Origin: Bettongia penicillata ogilbyi | Taxonomy: Eukaryota > Chordata > Mammalia > Diprotodontia > Potoroidae | Direction of reading: 5' to 3' | Length of the DNA stretch: 64,000 nucleotides | NCBI GenBank assembly: GCA_023548195.1 | Contig: JAJHZJ010000496.1 | Coordinates: 4,174,001-4,238,000 of the forward strand | Part shown: positions 11,581-22,344 of the stretch, one piece after another | Layout: each line of letters opens with the position of its first letter | Position numbering within the stretch: the first letter of the stretch is position 1 | The notes under the pieces: generated by a model | Databases searched by the model: none | Told to the model about the DNA's origin: nothing | What the model saw: only the letters and a program-made list of their open reading frames with translations | Made by a program: the position numbers and the translations under genes

Positions 11581-11664
11581 CTTCTGAATTCTATTCCACA
11601 CTCGCTCTTTATCATTCTTTCTTCCTTCAAGGGTATCCATAGCATCTGACATTAGCGATTGCAG
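11581..11664 (-). CDS. Exon E of the unidentified minus-strand gene
   Basis: The 84-bp exon (28 codons) lies between TTGCCTCCACAG|CTGCAATCG and ATTCAGAAG|GTAAAT, phase 0 at both ends. It reads LQSLMSDAMDTLEGRKNDKE RVWNRIQK, a highly charged helical segment consistent with continuation of the helical region in exon D. The strong polypyrimidine/CAG acceptor and AAG|GTAAAT donor support a real exon. It is the most C-terminal exon visible. No stop codon is reached, so the gene continues below coordinate 11581, probably beyond the window. Confidence 0.68.
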
Positions 11665-11689
11665 CTGTGGAGGCAAGATAAAGATGATC

Positions 11690-12125
11690 AGGGTGGGATT
11701 CACACAGAAATAACTTCTCTAAATGCACAGATTAAAACCTAATTAAAAAATCATTTGTACGCCGATGATTTTATTACTTAGCCGTCAGACCGGCAAACGT
11801 AGCCACCTCATATCTCCGACTCAGCCGCTTCCGAGCACTATTATTATGGGTATAAAATATTGAACGCTGAGAAAATTCCCCTAGAATATCTGTCCTCAAC
11901 ATATAGGCTTTAATGCAAGAAGTGTGGATGTTTTGTAAAAACAGATTTGGGCTGTAAAGAACGACGGCTGTACTGAATTCTCTTGGGGAATGCTCTGCAG
12001 TACATGGATGATTTTTACTATTTTCTCCCGAGGCTAATGTATCATAATTCTCGGCATCATGTAAAAGCTCACTAGAGGAAAACAGTAAAATTGAGATGTT
12101 TTTATTGCCTCTCAAAGGATGGAGC
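11690..12125. promoter_or_regulatory. Candidate conserved intronic block next to exon E
   Basis: Unique AT-rich DNA with far more CpG than the surroundings: 'tgtacgccgatgatt', 'agccgtcagaccggcaaacg', 'ctccgactcagccgcttccg', 'gaacgacggctgtactg' and 'tctcccgaggctaatg'. It has no repeat signature and no splice-competent exon I can support. The minus-strand 113-codon frame (11774-12115) is not protein-like. Retained CpG in a CpG-depleted genome suggests constraint; regulatory function is inferred, not shown. Confidence 0.45.
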
Positions 12126-12168
12126 TCATTTAAGTTCTTTCTCTAGCTTTTTGTTTCAAAAGAACAAG

Positions 12169-12170
<2 letters not shown>

Positions 12171-12236
<66 letters not shown>
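12171..12236 (+). repeat. (CT)n microsatellite
   Basis: About 66 bp of pure CT. Confidence 0.97.
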
Positions 12237-12238
<2 letters not shown>

Positions 12239-12239
12239 G

Positions 12240-12555
12240 TTAACAATGAGATGAGGAAAAAACTTCTTAATTTTCCAAGAACAAAGCTAGTCAAATTCCA
12301 GGTTTAAACTATCCCATGTGGCTGCAAAGCAATGCAGTAAAAAGGTGTAATTTTGAACCGTCAGGCATAGATACAGGGCCAGCAAGGGCACTTCCCAATG
12401 ATGCTGAAGCCTAGAAGTCTAGGCTGATCTTTTTGAGTGTTGGGTACCAGGGAGATAAGACAACCAACCAGCAGCCACTACACGGTTAATATCTGTGTAG
12501 CACTGGGGAATGGATGGAAGCTCCCAGGAGGAGTTTCTTAAGAACGCTTATCTGA
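12240..12555. other. Unique intronic DNA
   Basis: No gene or repeat recognised. Confidence 0.5.
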
Positions 12556-13140
12556 AAAAAAAAGTCTCTCATATGACCAGACATACTTGAAGCCTGAAAG
12601 GTTTGTTATTCAGAGTAAGTGAAAGCAGAATCCTCCCATGGGAAATTGCCAAGGTGATTGGAAACCCACAGCATGAACCCAGGGAAAATAAGGAGCATCA
12701 GCTACTGGTGAAGTTGAGGCAGTGCTCAACCCAAGTCCAGGGGCTCCAAGGTCCCCAGCAGCCTGTCTTGAGAGGTCACAGAGGACCCTGAAGATCCAGC
12801 CCCCTGAACCTCCAAGATCCAGGGGGACCTGAAACCTACTCTCAAATCCCTTGGTAAATACATATTCTAGGAGTGCAGGAACCCAGATTACCCAAGTGGA
12901 GAACAAATCAGGCTATCCACCCCATCCAAGAGGAAAGCAAGGGGCGAAGCCTGACCCTGACTCAAAGCCCCTATTCAGGAGCTATGGCTGGACTGAGGAC
13001 TGAACAGAAGATATCAACCATTATAAAGAATTACTAAAAATTCAGAGATACCCCTAAATCCAACTTCAAAGAAGAGAGTAACCTCACAATAACTTTAAGC
13101 AGAAAATAAAATTACAATGGATTTTCCAAAGCAGCTATAA
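12556..13140 (+). mobile_element. Old L1/HAL1 5' region
   Basis: GC-richer sequence leading to 'agaagatatcaaccattata aagaattactaaa', followed after later insertions by ORF1-like debris. The layout matches an L1 leader. Confidence 0.45.
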
Positions 13141-13144
13141 TAAT

Positions 13145-13410
13145 AATAACAAATATAACAAAAATAACAAACATTTTTGTAGCACCTACTTACTATGTGT
13201 CAGATACTGTGCTGAGGACTTTAATATCTCATTTGATCCTCATGACAACTCTGGGAGGTAGGTGCTATTATTACTCCTATTTTACAGATGAGGACACTGA
13301 GGTAGACAGAGGTGAGGTGACTCTCCTGGGGTCTCACAACTAGTAAGTATCTGAGGTTGGACTTAAACTTAAGTCTTCCTGACCATAGGCTGTACCACGC
13401 AGCTGCCCTT
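13145..13410 (-). mobile_element. MIR-like SINE
   Basis: Plus-strand order 'gtagcacctacttactatgt', 'ctcatttgatcctcatgaca', 'attttacagatgaggacact', 'tctcacaactagtaagtatc', the complement of the common SINE. Confidence 0.75.
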
Positions 13411-13454
13411 GCAAAAATGAATTGATACAAGATAAAATGAAAGCTCCGAAATCA

Positions 13455-13630
13455 AGACAAGTCAATGAGTATTATTAAATGTCTTTTGTGTTCCAGTCAA
13501 TGTTTTAAGAACTGGAGATACAAAGAAAAGCAGAAACATAGTCTCTGTCCTCAATGAGCTTGTCCAGTGGTGGAGACAACTATGTGCAAATAAGATATGT
13601 ACAAGATAAATTGAACATAATCATTAGTAT
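13455..13630 (-). repeat. L2-like fragment
   Basis: 'actggagatacaaagaaaag' and 'gtctctgtcctcaatgagct' match the shared long repeat. Confidence 0.6.
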
Positions 13631-13634
13631 TAAA

Positions 13635-14345
13635 GAGAATAAGTAGCTTGGAACAGAAAATGGCAACTCTTACCCAAATAACAGACTCCCTAGAATCCAG
13701 AATCACTAGAACAGAAATTGACTCCATGAGTCAATAAGAAACATTAGAACAAAATCAAAATATTGAAAGAAATAGAGGAAAATATAAAATATTTGATATA
13801 AAAACAACTGATCTGTAAAAACAGGGTCAAGGAAAGAAAATTTTTAAAAATCTCCAGATTCTCTGAAAATCTTGATTAAAAAAAAAAAGCCAGAGAACTA
13901 TAATTCAAGAATTCATAAATGAAAACTTCTCAGATCTATTCAATCTAGAGGGCAAACTGAGAAGAAGAATTATCACTTTCTGAAAAACTGTACAAGTAAA
14001 GTCTCAGGAATGTTGCAGACAAAATCCAGGAATTCCTTGTCTAAGAAAATATACTGCCAGAGGCCAGAAAGAAAGAGTTCAGGTACAAAAAAATCACAGT
14101 CAGGATCATACAATACTTGGCAGCTTCTATCATAAATGAATAGGGATCTTGGAAGACAGTATTCTAAAAAATAAAAGACATAGGTGTACAACCAACAACT
14201 TACCCGATGCAAAATTGTGATCTTACAAAGGAAAAATGATCCTTTAATGGCACAGAGGATTTTTAAACATTCTAGATGAAAAAAAAAAAAAAACAAACCA
14301 GAGCTAAGCCTTGAAATGCAACCAAAAGAGTCAAGAGAAACCTAG
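13635..14345 (+). pseudogene. Decayed L1/HAL1 ORF1 fragment
   Basis: The coiled-coil-coding A-rich stretch ('atactccatgagtcaataag'-like region), then 'aaaacaactgatctgtaaaa acagggtcaagg', parallels 'aacaactgacctggaaaata' in the intact-frame copy at 1060. Later parts parallel the C-terminal ORF1 coding sequence ('atactgccagaggccagaaa' versus 'acaagcagctagaaagaaac'). Many stops and indels are present. Confidence 0.6.
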
Positions 14346-15829
14346 AAAGGTAAATTTATATGAGTAATTGATGGAATTATATGATGATGAAGTGCTAGTA
14401 ATCTAATGAGGGAGAAGAAATAAATGTCCCAGCAGTGTAGATTCTGTTCTGATAATTTTAAAGTGGGAATGAAATAACATAGTACAAGATGTGTATTAAT
14501 ATAGAATGGAAGAAGGTACAACTCCTTTTCAAAATTTAGCTGTGCAAGTATACAAATATGAATAAAGGAGTGGGGGGCAATCATCAGGTGATCTTCGCTT
14601 TTATGTGAAATGGACAAAAGTGGGTTGAACAAACCCATGCATGTACTTATATACAAAGAATTTGATGTAGAAACACATAAAACTCAACAAGTGTGCTGAT
14701 GGGGGGAGGGGATCAAGATAGAAAATAATATCGTGGAAGGAATAGTCACAATCAGTGACCTTCATTTCTCAAGACTGGTGATGAAAAGTAAAGAAAAAAA
14801 CCTGAAAATTAGAGGGACTATATATCAATTGAAGAAAGGTCAAATAAGCTGTTCTATGCCAAGCAGCTGAGTATTGCAGAGTGAGAATTTGGGACCTTAA
14901 AAGGATTCATCTGGCAGTGATGTCACCTTTGACATGACATTGGTAGGGTCAATTCTATATAGGAGTTAAACTATGCTAAATTTTGAGCCCAATCCCTTCC
15001 AGAGACTGGGCATATTATTGGTGGGACTATGTCCCAAAGTTTTAAGGGTAAATATTGGTACTTCTTACAATCTTTGAAGCAAACATCCATTTGTAAAATT
15101 CAGTTAGTGTTAAATCATTAAAGTGTGATGCTAGTAAGTGGTCCCCTAACAAATTGTAGAGGACCATCAGTGGGGACTTGAGCATGTGGCAGTAGAGAAA
15201 AATTCCTTGCTACCAAACTTTCAGGGTACCTGGGAACCCTGGTCAGAACATGTAGCCTGCCTAGTCCTAAGAGTGGGACCAGAACTCTCATGTTATTTAA
15301 ATATTTAGGGTTGTCCAAAGGAAAATCACTTCCATAGAAGACATGTCTTACTCCTGAACATGAAAGCATCAAAAGTTTTTGTGAACTTAAAAATGCAAAA
15401 AAAAAATCACTTTCATATATAAAATAGAACATATATAATATTGTGTATGTAAATATGTGTGGAACAGCTTGTTTTTAAAACTAATTTCATTGTACTATAT
15501 ATTCATATAGATATAAATTATACATACACATGAATATGTCATAGCAATTTAGCAATATGATAGTTTAAAAATGAAAATGGTGTTCACTTTAAATACTGTA
15601 TGATAAACATATATATATTTAAAATAAATACCCTAGCTTACTTTAAAAATGTATATAAAACATGTTTATTTCAAAGTCCTGTTTGTTAGTACTTCCTCCC
15701 TTGAGTGTGTATTTCAAAATTTCTACTCATTTCTGGTCTTTTCTCTTCTTTCAGCTCTCTACTTAGCCCACCCTTTTGCCATGCCACCACAGCTTGGAAT
15801 CTCTGAAGTAAAATTTACCCTAAATGTGG
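14346..15829. other. Unique, AT-rich intron
   Basis: No exon found. The minus frames at 14342-14656 and 15118-15432 look like chance. 15420-15660 is very AT-rich with 'tatata' runs. Confidence 0.5.
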
Positions 15830-16095
15830 GCATTTTGGTATAATGAATAAAGAGATGGCCTTGAAGTCAGGAAGGACTGGAATCTAATCCCACCTAGATG
15901 TGTGACCCTGGTCAAGGTATTTAATTTCTCAGGGCTCAAGGCAACTCTTTGAAACTATAAATTGCAGAGAAAGTGCTGACATGAATTGTTAAAGGGAAAT
16001 TTCTGGCCCTGGAGTTCTTTACACCAATGAAATTACAGGTCTGGTCCTTCATCTGTAAAACAAAAGTTAGATTTGACAATGTCTAATGTTCTCTT
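15830..16095 (+). mobile_element. SINE with 'gtgctgac' 3' module
   Basis: tRNA-like head ('ttgaagtcaggaaggactgg', 'tgtgaccctggtcaaggtat') followed by 'tataaattgcagagaaagtg ctgacatgaattg' and 'caccaatgaaattacaggtc'. Same family as 10735-10890. Confidence 0.7.
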
Positions 16096-16199
16096 CAACT
16101 CTAGACCTATAATGTGATTCTTCTCTATTCCTTTGGTGGGTCAGGCAAAAACCATAGTACTCTCTAGCCTGGAACATGTTGTCCCCATTCCCACCCCCT

Positions 16200-16465
16200 G
16201 CCTTGGTAGGCACCATTACATAATGGAAAAAGTACCTTGAAGTCAAGAGACTCGAGTTTTAAGTATTGTACCTTTTACTTACCCTTTGCCACCTTAGTCT
16301 GGACCTTAGTTGTGTCATCTGTAAAATTAAGGGTTTGGCTTGGTGGGTTCTAAGGCCCCTCTTAGTTCTAAATGTATGAGCTCATTAACTTTTATGGGTC
16401 TCATTTTCCTCATATGAAAAATTAAAGAGTTGAACTAAATGACTTCTAAGGTCCCTTCAATTTTC
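16200..16465 (+). mobile_element. MIR-like SINE
   Basis: Contains 'aatggaaaaagtaccttgaa gtcaagagactcgag', 'ttgtgtcatctgtaaaatta' and two successive 'gttctaaggcccct'-type tails, suggesting two partial copies. Confidence 0.65.
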
Positions 16466-16479
16466 AAATCCATGATCCC

Positions 16480-16570
16480 GTTTACCTCTCTGTGCTAGGC
16501 ACTTAGGGGTACAAAGACAAAAAAGAATGAAATGGTCCTTGTCCTCAAAGAGCTCTATTGGATATCTGAG
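16480..16570 (-). repeat. L2-like 3' fragment
   Basis: 'tgtgctaggcacttaggggt acaaagac' followed by 'gtcctcaaagagctctattg'. It ends about 100 bp from exon D. Confidence 0.6.
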
Positions 16571-16666
16571 GATGAATGGCAGAGCCGTCCTAGGACTATA
16601 TACGATCAACTTTTTCTCCCCGGTGAACCATCCCTCCCCTTGGCAAATATTAAAAGAGATTCTTAC

Positions 16667-16831
16667 CAACTCAACGTCCTGCTGACTGATGTCTTGGAGA
16701 TAGGGGATGGTGGCCAGGTCAGCCATTGCTTGGTTAATCACTTGGGACTGCTCCTTGACTCTCTGCAGTCGGCTCAGGAGGCTGGCGTACTGCAACTTCT
16801 CAATCACGCCAGAGCATGCCCGGAAACTCCC
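16667..16831 (-). CDS. Exon D of the unidentified minus-strand gene
   Basis: The 165-bp exon (55 codons) starts after AGAGGCTAG and ends at GAGTTG|GTAAGA. It reads GSFRACSGVIEKLQYASLLS RLQRVKE... and continues to ...PYLQDISQQDVEL. Both ends are phase 0. The start is less certain: upstream AGs are followed by an in-frame TAG, and a shorter version could begin after GTTGCAG at the tyrosine of YASLL. The peptide has the leucine/valine spacing of an amphipathic or coiled-coil helix. CpG is retained (CCGACTGCAG, GGACGTTGAG). This is the clearest coding-looking stretch of the window. No family recognised. Confidence 0.7.
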
Positions 16832-16859
16832 CTAGCCTCTCGGCAAAAGCAGAGGTTTT

Positions 16860-17335
16860 AGAACAGAAGTCAAGTACATAGACCTTCACCTTAGGAAGCG
16901 AGCTTGGGTTGATCATACAGGATTTACAATCTACACAACACGCTAACCCCAGAGGAAAGCACTTATGAGAAATGTGTCCCCAATCACCTCTTTAAAAATT
17001 TCCTTCATGTCTGTTCTGATCCGGAGAAAGGAGAAACCTCCAAGAACAGATGGAGAATAGACTACTATATCTCATTTTTTATGCAAATATTGAAATTAAT
17101 CTGCAATCTCATCGATGCAAGTATATCCTCCAGTAATGCATATCATGTCTCTGTTGTAACTTCTCATCCCACAGGAAGATCTGTGTCCACTGGGTTTTTG
17201 TGAGTTTCATTTTATGTGCCCGTACTGACATTATTATTATAACGGCTTCACGGTGCGGTGGGATCGATACTGAATTTGGTACGGGAAGACGGGGGTCAAA
17301 TCCAGGGTCTGTCATCTTGGGCAAGCCCTTAAGGT
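16860..17335. other. Unique, CpG-retaining intron block upstream of exon D
   Basis: No repeat signature; CpGs at 'ggaagcgagcttggg', 'tctgatccggagaaag', 'ctcatcgatgcaag' and 'cttcacggtgcggtggga'. I saw no exon that keeps the phase. It may be conserved non-coding DNA. Confidence 0.35.
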
Positions 17336-17339
17336 AGCT

Positions 17340-18725
17340 AATCGGTCAACAAGCATTATGAAGCACCTACTAAGTACCAGGCATTCTACTGAGTACTGGA
17401 GAGAGGAAGAAAGGCAAAAGACAGTTCTTGCTCTCAAGAATCTCACAGACAAAATGACAAAAGTTAGGATATAGACAAGATATATCCAAGGTAAAATGAT
17501 GATAATCTTGGAGAGAAGACACTAAGATTGAAAAAGACTGGGAAAGGCTTTCTATTGAAAGTGGGACTTAAAGGAAGCTAGGGAATTCAAGAAGACATTT
17601 CCAGATGTGGGGGATAGATGGGGAAAATGTCCAGTCAGGAGGTAGAGTGCCCTGAGCAAGGAACATGAAGGATCCAGTGTCACTGGATGGCAGCGCATGT
17701 CCAGAGGGCAGGTGTAAGATAGAAAAACTGGAGAGATAGGAAGGATGCGCTTTATGGAGAGGGGGGCTTTAAAAGCCAAACAGGGGATTGATTTTATATT
17801 GGACTCTGGAAGCAATAGGGAGTCACTGGAGGTGATTGACTACAAGGGTGACATGTCAGACCTGCACTATTTTTTTTTTTTACATTTCAACCTTCATTTC
17901 TGTAAGATTTTGAGTTCCAGTTTTTTCTCCCTCCCTCCTCTCCTCTCCTCAAAGACAGCAAGCATTAGGTTATACATGTACAGTCAGGTTGAACACATTT
18001 CCACATTAGTCACGTTGTGAAAGAAGAATCAGAACAAAAGGGAAAAACCACAAGAAATGCAAAACAAAACAAAAAAATGAAAATAATATACTTCAATCTG
18101 TATTGACTCATAGTTCTTTCTCTGGATGTTGTCAGCATTTTCCATTGTGAATCTTTTGGAATTATTTTGGATCATTGTATTACTAAGACCTAAGTCTCTC
18201 TTAGTTTATCATCATACGATGTTGCCGTTACTGTATACAATGTTCTCCTGGTTCTGCTCACTTCATGCAGCATTTGTTCATGTAAGCCTTTTCGGGTTTT
18301 CTGAAATCTTCCTGCTCATAATTTCTTATGATGTACAACAGTACATCAGTATTCCATTATATTCATGTACCACAAGTTGTTTAGTCATTCCTCAATTGAT
18401 GGCATCCCTTCAAGTAAATGAATCAAGACAGAAGGGATTGAAGTATAGCTAGTGCAAGCAGGATAGCCTAGGAAGACTGGAGGAGTTGAAAGAATGACAA
18501 AGATAAGGTTGTGGGGCTGCAAGGCAGAGGGAGAGGGAAAATGACAACAGACGGCAACCAGATAGAGGAATTCCAGAGTATATGAGCATGGAAGTAGTGC
18601 AGTTTTGGGTGAAGACAAGGTCAAGGGTATGACCATGTCTGTGCAACTGGCGTAGGGTGGAGAGGATCATGGGAAGTAGTTAAGTTGAGGAATTGTGAAT
18701 TTAAGGGATGGAGGACTAAGTTCAA
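17340..18725 (-). repeat. Long L2-like marsupial repeat, interrupted
   Basis: The plus strand runs 'caacaagcattatgaagcac', 'ggcattctactgagtactgg', 'gggaaaggctttctattgaa', 'ttttatattggactctggaa gcaataggga' up to about 17865. An L1 3' end (17866-18430) breaks it, and G/A-rich repeat-like sequence resumes to about 18725. Confidence 0.6.
17866..18430 (-). mobile_element. L1 3' end (reverse orientation)
   Basis: Starts with a T-run (the poly(A) complement), then 'aacaaaagggaaaaaccaca', 'agcattttccattgtgaatc', 'ttctcctggttctgctcact tcatgcagcat', 'attccattatattcatgtac' and 'cattcctcaattgatggcat'. These are complements of phrases in the plus-strand L1 3' end at 20530-20900. Confidence 0.8.
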
Positions 18726-18849
18726 AGGAAACAGGAAATCAACAAGCATGCATCAAGTGCTCAGAGTAAGTTCACATTGGATAATTATGGAAGGATCCTT
18801 GAAGAGAGTAAATTCAGGGATTTTAACTGAAGGAAGCGATGGCTATATC

Positions 18850-19060
18850 AGTGAGTCAACACGCATTTCCCCTTTCCCTCCTATGCTTAATTTGTACCAG
18901 GCACTGTGCTACGTGCTGAGCATAGAGAGAAAAGCAAGAGCATAATACCACACCTCCCTCTGCTAAGGGGAAGACATAGGCAAATCACTATGCCCATACA
19001 ACATCGATACAGTATAAAAGGGCAGGGACTCTCAGTAGGGAAGGTATTAGTGAGTGGGGG
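18850..19060 (-). repeat. L2-like fragment
   Basis: 'ttgtaccaggcactgtgcta cgtgctgagcatagagaga' is the complement of an L2-type terminus. Confidence 0.6.
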
Positions 19061-19099
19061 TTAGATAGGAACCGGAAAGTTTCCTGGTATAAAATATGA

Positions 19100-19685
19100 A
19101 AAAACTAGGGTTGTTCCTGACAAAATATTTTGGAATAACTCTGTTTCCCACAGCTAAGGTCCAGCAAGCAGGCTGTATCCTGAGCTTGGCATAACAACAA
19201 TTCTTTGTGCTCTGGATGATTTCACCTATGGCAAAGTATACTGTTTTGGCCAAGCAGTAGGTGTTCATTGCATTCTATTTTCTGGGGACCTGAGAGCCAT
19301 CCATCATGTTACTTGACTTGCTCACAATCCCTGTTCCTTGTAACAGCTAAGTGAACCCAACCAGGTACTGTACCCTACTGTGAGACAATCAACATGGTGG
19401 CTGTTCCCACAGGACCCAGGAATACCTGAATTTTCCATACATGAGGCTGCCATAGGAAATTGCTACTCAAGACCCAAGAATTATTACGTCATTGTCCAGT
19501 CCACTTATGTATATAAGTATTGCTTGTACCCCAACATATTAAGCCCTCTTTCTCAGGAGGAAGACTTTCTTGCTTGCAGGTCATTTTCCTCACTCTGATA
19601 TAAATTATGCCACTGCTTTGTGTGCTCACACACCTGTCTCCAGCCTGCTCTGTTTGACTCCAGCCATTTCCACATTAGAGATCAG
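19100..19685. mobile_element. Possible solo LTR
   Basis: A repeat-free block with LTR-like layout: a TG start near 19113, a TATA-like element at 19509-19516 ('tatataag'), then a C/T-rich stretch and 'gatataaattatgccactgc'. It is about 570 bp and has no coding capacity. I could not fix target-site duplications or a second LTR, so this is tentative. Confidence 0.35.
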
Positions 19686-19689
19686 TCTA

Positions 19690-20720
19690 ATCTGGACTGC
19701 GCTCAAAATTCTATTGAAAAAAAACTGCTGGGAAAACTGGAAAATAGTATGCCAGAAACTAGGCATAGACCATCATCTCACACCCTATCCTGAGAGGATG
19801 TCAAAATGAGAGCATGATTTCAGTAGAAGGGACATACCATAAGCAAATTAGAAAAGCAAGGAATAATTTACCTGTCATATCCATGGAGAAGGGAAGAATT
19901 TATGACCAAACAAGAGATAGGGAACATTATGAAATGGGAAATGGATAATTTTGATGACATTAAATTAGAAAGTTTTTGCACAAACAAAACCAGTGAAACC
20001 AAGATTAGAAGAAAAGCAGAGAGCTGGGAAATGATTTTTACAGCTAGTATTTCTGATAAAGGCTTGTATAGAGAATTGAGTCTAATTTGTAAGAATATAA
20101 ATCATTCCTCAACTGATAAATGGTCAAAGCATATGAAAAGGCAGTTTTCAAAGGAATTAAAGCTATCTATAATCATATGAAAAATGTTCTAAATCACTAT
20201 TGATTAGAAAAATGCAGAATAAAATATCTCAGCGGTACCACCTCACACCTATTAGATTGGTTAGTATGACAGAAAAAGAATATGATCAATGTTGGAGAAA
20301 ATGTGGTAAAATTGAAACACTAATGCATTGTTGGTAAAGTTGTGAACTGATCTTCCCGTTCTGGAGAACAGTCGGGAACTATGCCCAAAGGGCTGTAAAA
20401 CTGTGTATACTTTTTGATCCAGCAATACCACTTCTATATATATTGTATACCAAAGAGATCATAAAGAAGGGAAAACAACCTACATGTACAAAATTATTTG
20501 GAGTAGCACTTTTTGTGGTGGCAAAGGATTGGAAACCAAATGGATGACAATCTCAATTGGGGAAGGGCTAACCCAGTTGTGGTACATGAATGTAATGGAG
20601 TATTATTGTGCTATAAGAAATGATGAGTAGGTGGATTTCAGAAAAACCTGAAAAGACTTAAATGAACTAATGCTGAGTGAAGTGAGCAGAACCAGGAGAA
20701 CGTTGTACACAGCAACAGCA
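19690..20720 (+). pseudogene. L1 ORF2 C-terminal fragment
   Basis: Conceptual translation gives WKIVCQKLGIDHHLTPYPER, then WEMDNFDDIKLESFCTNKT, SWEMIFTASISDKGLY and WSKHMKRQFSKE. These match the known order of the region after the L1 reverse transcriptase. The usual ORF2 C-terminal zinc-knuckle and 'cacctcacacctattagatt' sequences follow with many stops. The element is 5'-truncated and lacks the endonuclease and reverse transcriptase. Confidence 0.85.
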
Positions 20721-21150
20721 GCATTGTACAATGACTAACTTTGATAGACTTAGCTTTTCTCAGCAATATATTGATCCAGGACGATTCCAAAAGACCTGCA
20801 ATACTAATCACATCCAGAGAAAGAACTAAAGAGTCTGAATGCAGATAGAAGCAGACTATTTTCACTTTTGTGTTGCTTTGTTTTCTTTCTCATGGATTTC
20901 CCCTTTTGTTCTGATTCCTCTTTCATAACACGACTAATGCAGAAATGTTTAACATTTATACATGTATATCATTACACATGTATGCATGTATATTATACAT
21001 GTATATCATCATACATGTATGCACGTATATTATACATGTATATTCTATATCAGATTGCTTGCTGTTTTGGGGAGGGGGAAGGAAGAGAAGGAGGGAAGAA
21101 AATATGAAAGTCAAAATTTTACAAAATAAATATTGAAAATTCTTTACATG
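20721..21150 (+). mobile_element. L1 3' UTR
   Basis: Continues from the ORF2 fragment and ends in G/A-rich sequence 'ggaaggaagagaaggaggga' and 'aaaatttt acaaaataaata ttgaaaat', the typical end of the L1s in this window. It carries a short 37-bp tandem duplication. Confidence 0.8.
20957..21043 (+). repeat. 37-bp tandem repeat in the L1 3' UTR
   Basis: Units begin at 20957, 20994 and 21031 with 'tatacatgtatat'. The second unit differs from the first by a few bases and the third is partial. The unit is rich in the palindrome ACATGT. Confidence 0.85.
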
Positions 21151-21790
21151 TAATTGGAAAAAATAATTACTATTAAGGAAAACAACAGCAACAGCAAAAA
21201 ACCAAACAAAATTCTATCGACAATCCAGGTAATCCTTAAGTTCCCTTTCAGCTCTAAATCTTTGGGTTTTAGGACCATTTCAGAAATGATTGTCTTGTTC
21301 TTTAACTTTGGACTGTAACTATTTGCACATTATTGTGTTTCTTCCCTCCGTCAAATCATTCCAACCCAGTCTCTGTCAAGTAATAAAATAAAAACTTCAC
21401 AGTCATCACAGATACTTAGAATGGAAAACAGGCATCTTATAGCAGGACTTATGAACCCCAAATGGTGGTGTAGGATGAGATTTTAGTATGTCAGCCTCTC
21501 AATGTGGAGCGTGCCTAGGCTTGATCCGTTGAACTCTTGTTTATTCTAATTCAAGAAACGAAATCTTCCTCCTTTAAGAAAAGCTCCAATAGTGCTTTTA
21601 ATATTTCATAGGAGAGGCAGAAACATTTCCCCCAGTGATGAATGCACATCATAAGATGCTTGAGTTTATGTTCTGGCTCAAAGCAAAAGAACTCTTGTAA
21701 ACAACAGCCGTCAGAGTTTATTCCAGAGACTGAAGACTCTGGAGGACAAAGTTCAAGTGTATTATTTCTTTTCTTTGAGATCACATAGAA
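21151..21790. other. Unique non-coding DNA
   Basis: No exon or repeat named. 21540-21790 is unique and mildly CpG-retaining; the minus frame there is not protein-like. Confidence 0.45.
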
Positions 21791-21948
21791 ATCTTTAAAA
21801 AAGAAGCTTTATGGAAGAACACTTGGACTTAATTGCTTTCTGTGATGAGAAAGCAGTTATATATATGTATAGTATGTGATCATAATTACCTATATATGTA
21901 GACAAAAAGACCGAAGGATGTAGATACACAGTTAGACATATGAATGGA

Positions 21949-21957
21949 CAGACAGAC

Positions 21958-22005
<48 letters not shown>

Positions 22006-22086
22006 GGATAGATAGATAGATAGATAGATGGATAGATAGATGGATAGATAGATGGATAGATAGATAGATAGATGGATAGATAGATG

Positions 22087-22125
<39 letters not shown>

Positions 22126-22161
22126 GGATGGATAGATAGATGGATAGATAGATAGACAGAT
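21949..22161 (+). repeat. GATA/GATG tetranucleotide satellite
   Basis: About 210 bp of GATA with interspersed GATG units. The minus-strand 125-codon frame over it is a Tyr-Leu-Ser-Ile repeat artefact. Confidence 0.97.
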
Positions 22162-22344
22162 ACTGGTAGCATTTAGGAATTTGCTAGTACTTTCAGACTT
22201 CTTCTTCCTTGAGATAATTGCCCAATCTTTTAAACACCAATATTACCTTTTATTAAAGAATATGTTTTTTTTTGATATCTTTTGTCTTTAATCACCTACA
22301 TTTCTTCCTATAGAAACAGACACATATGTATATCGATATATGCC

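Noticed and set aside
11774..12115. 113-codon minus-strand frame over the CpG-rich block
   Set aside because: No suitable acceptor/donor keeps phase with exons D or E; more likely conserved non-coding DNA.
16532..16861. 109-codon plus-strand frame
   Set aside because: It lies opposite exon D, whose minus-strand frame has good splice borders; the plus frame is its shadow.
16990..17045. Possible 28-bp micro-exon on the minus strand (acceptor CTCCGGATCAG)
   Set aside because: The pyrimidine tract is good, but the length is not a multiple of three and would break the C-to-D phase; the donor is weak.
21795..22172. 125-codon minus-strand frame
   Set aside because: It is a Tyr-Leu-Ser-Ile repeat produced by the GATA array.
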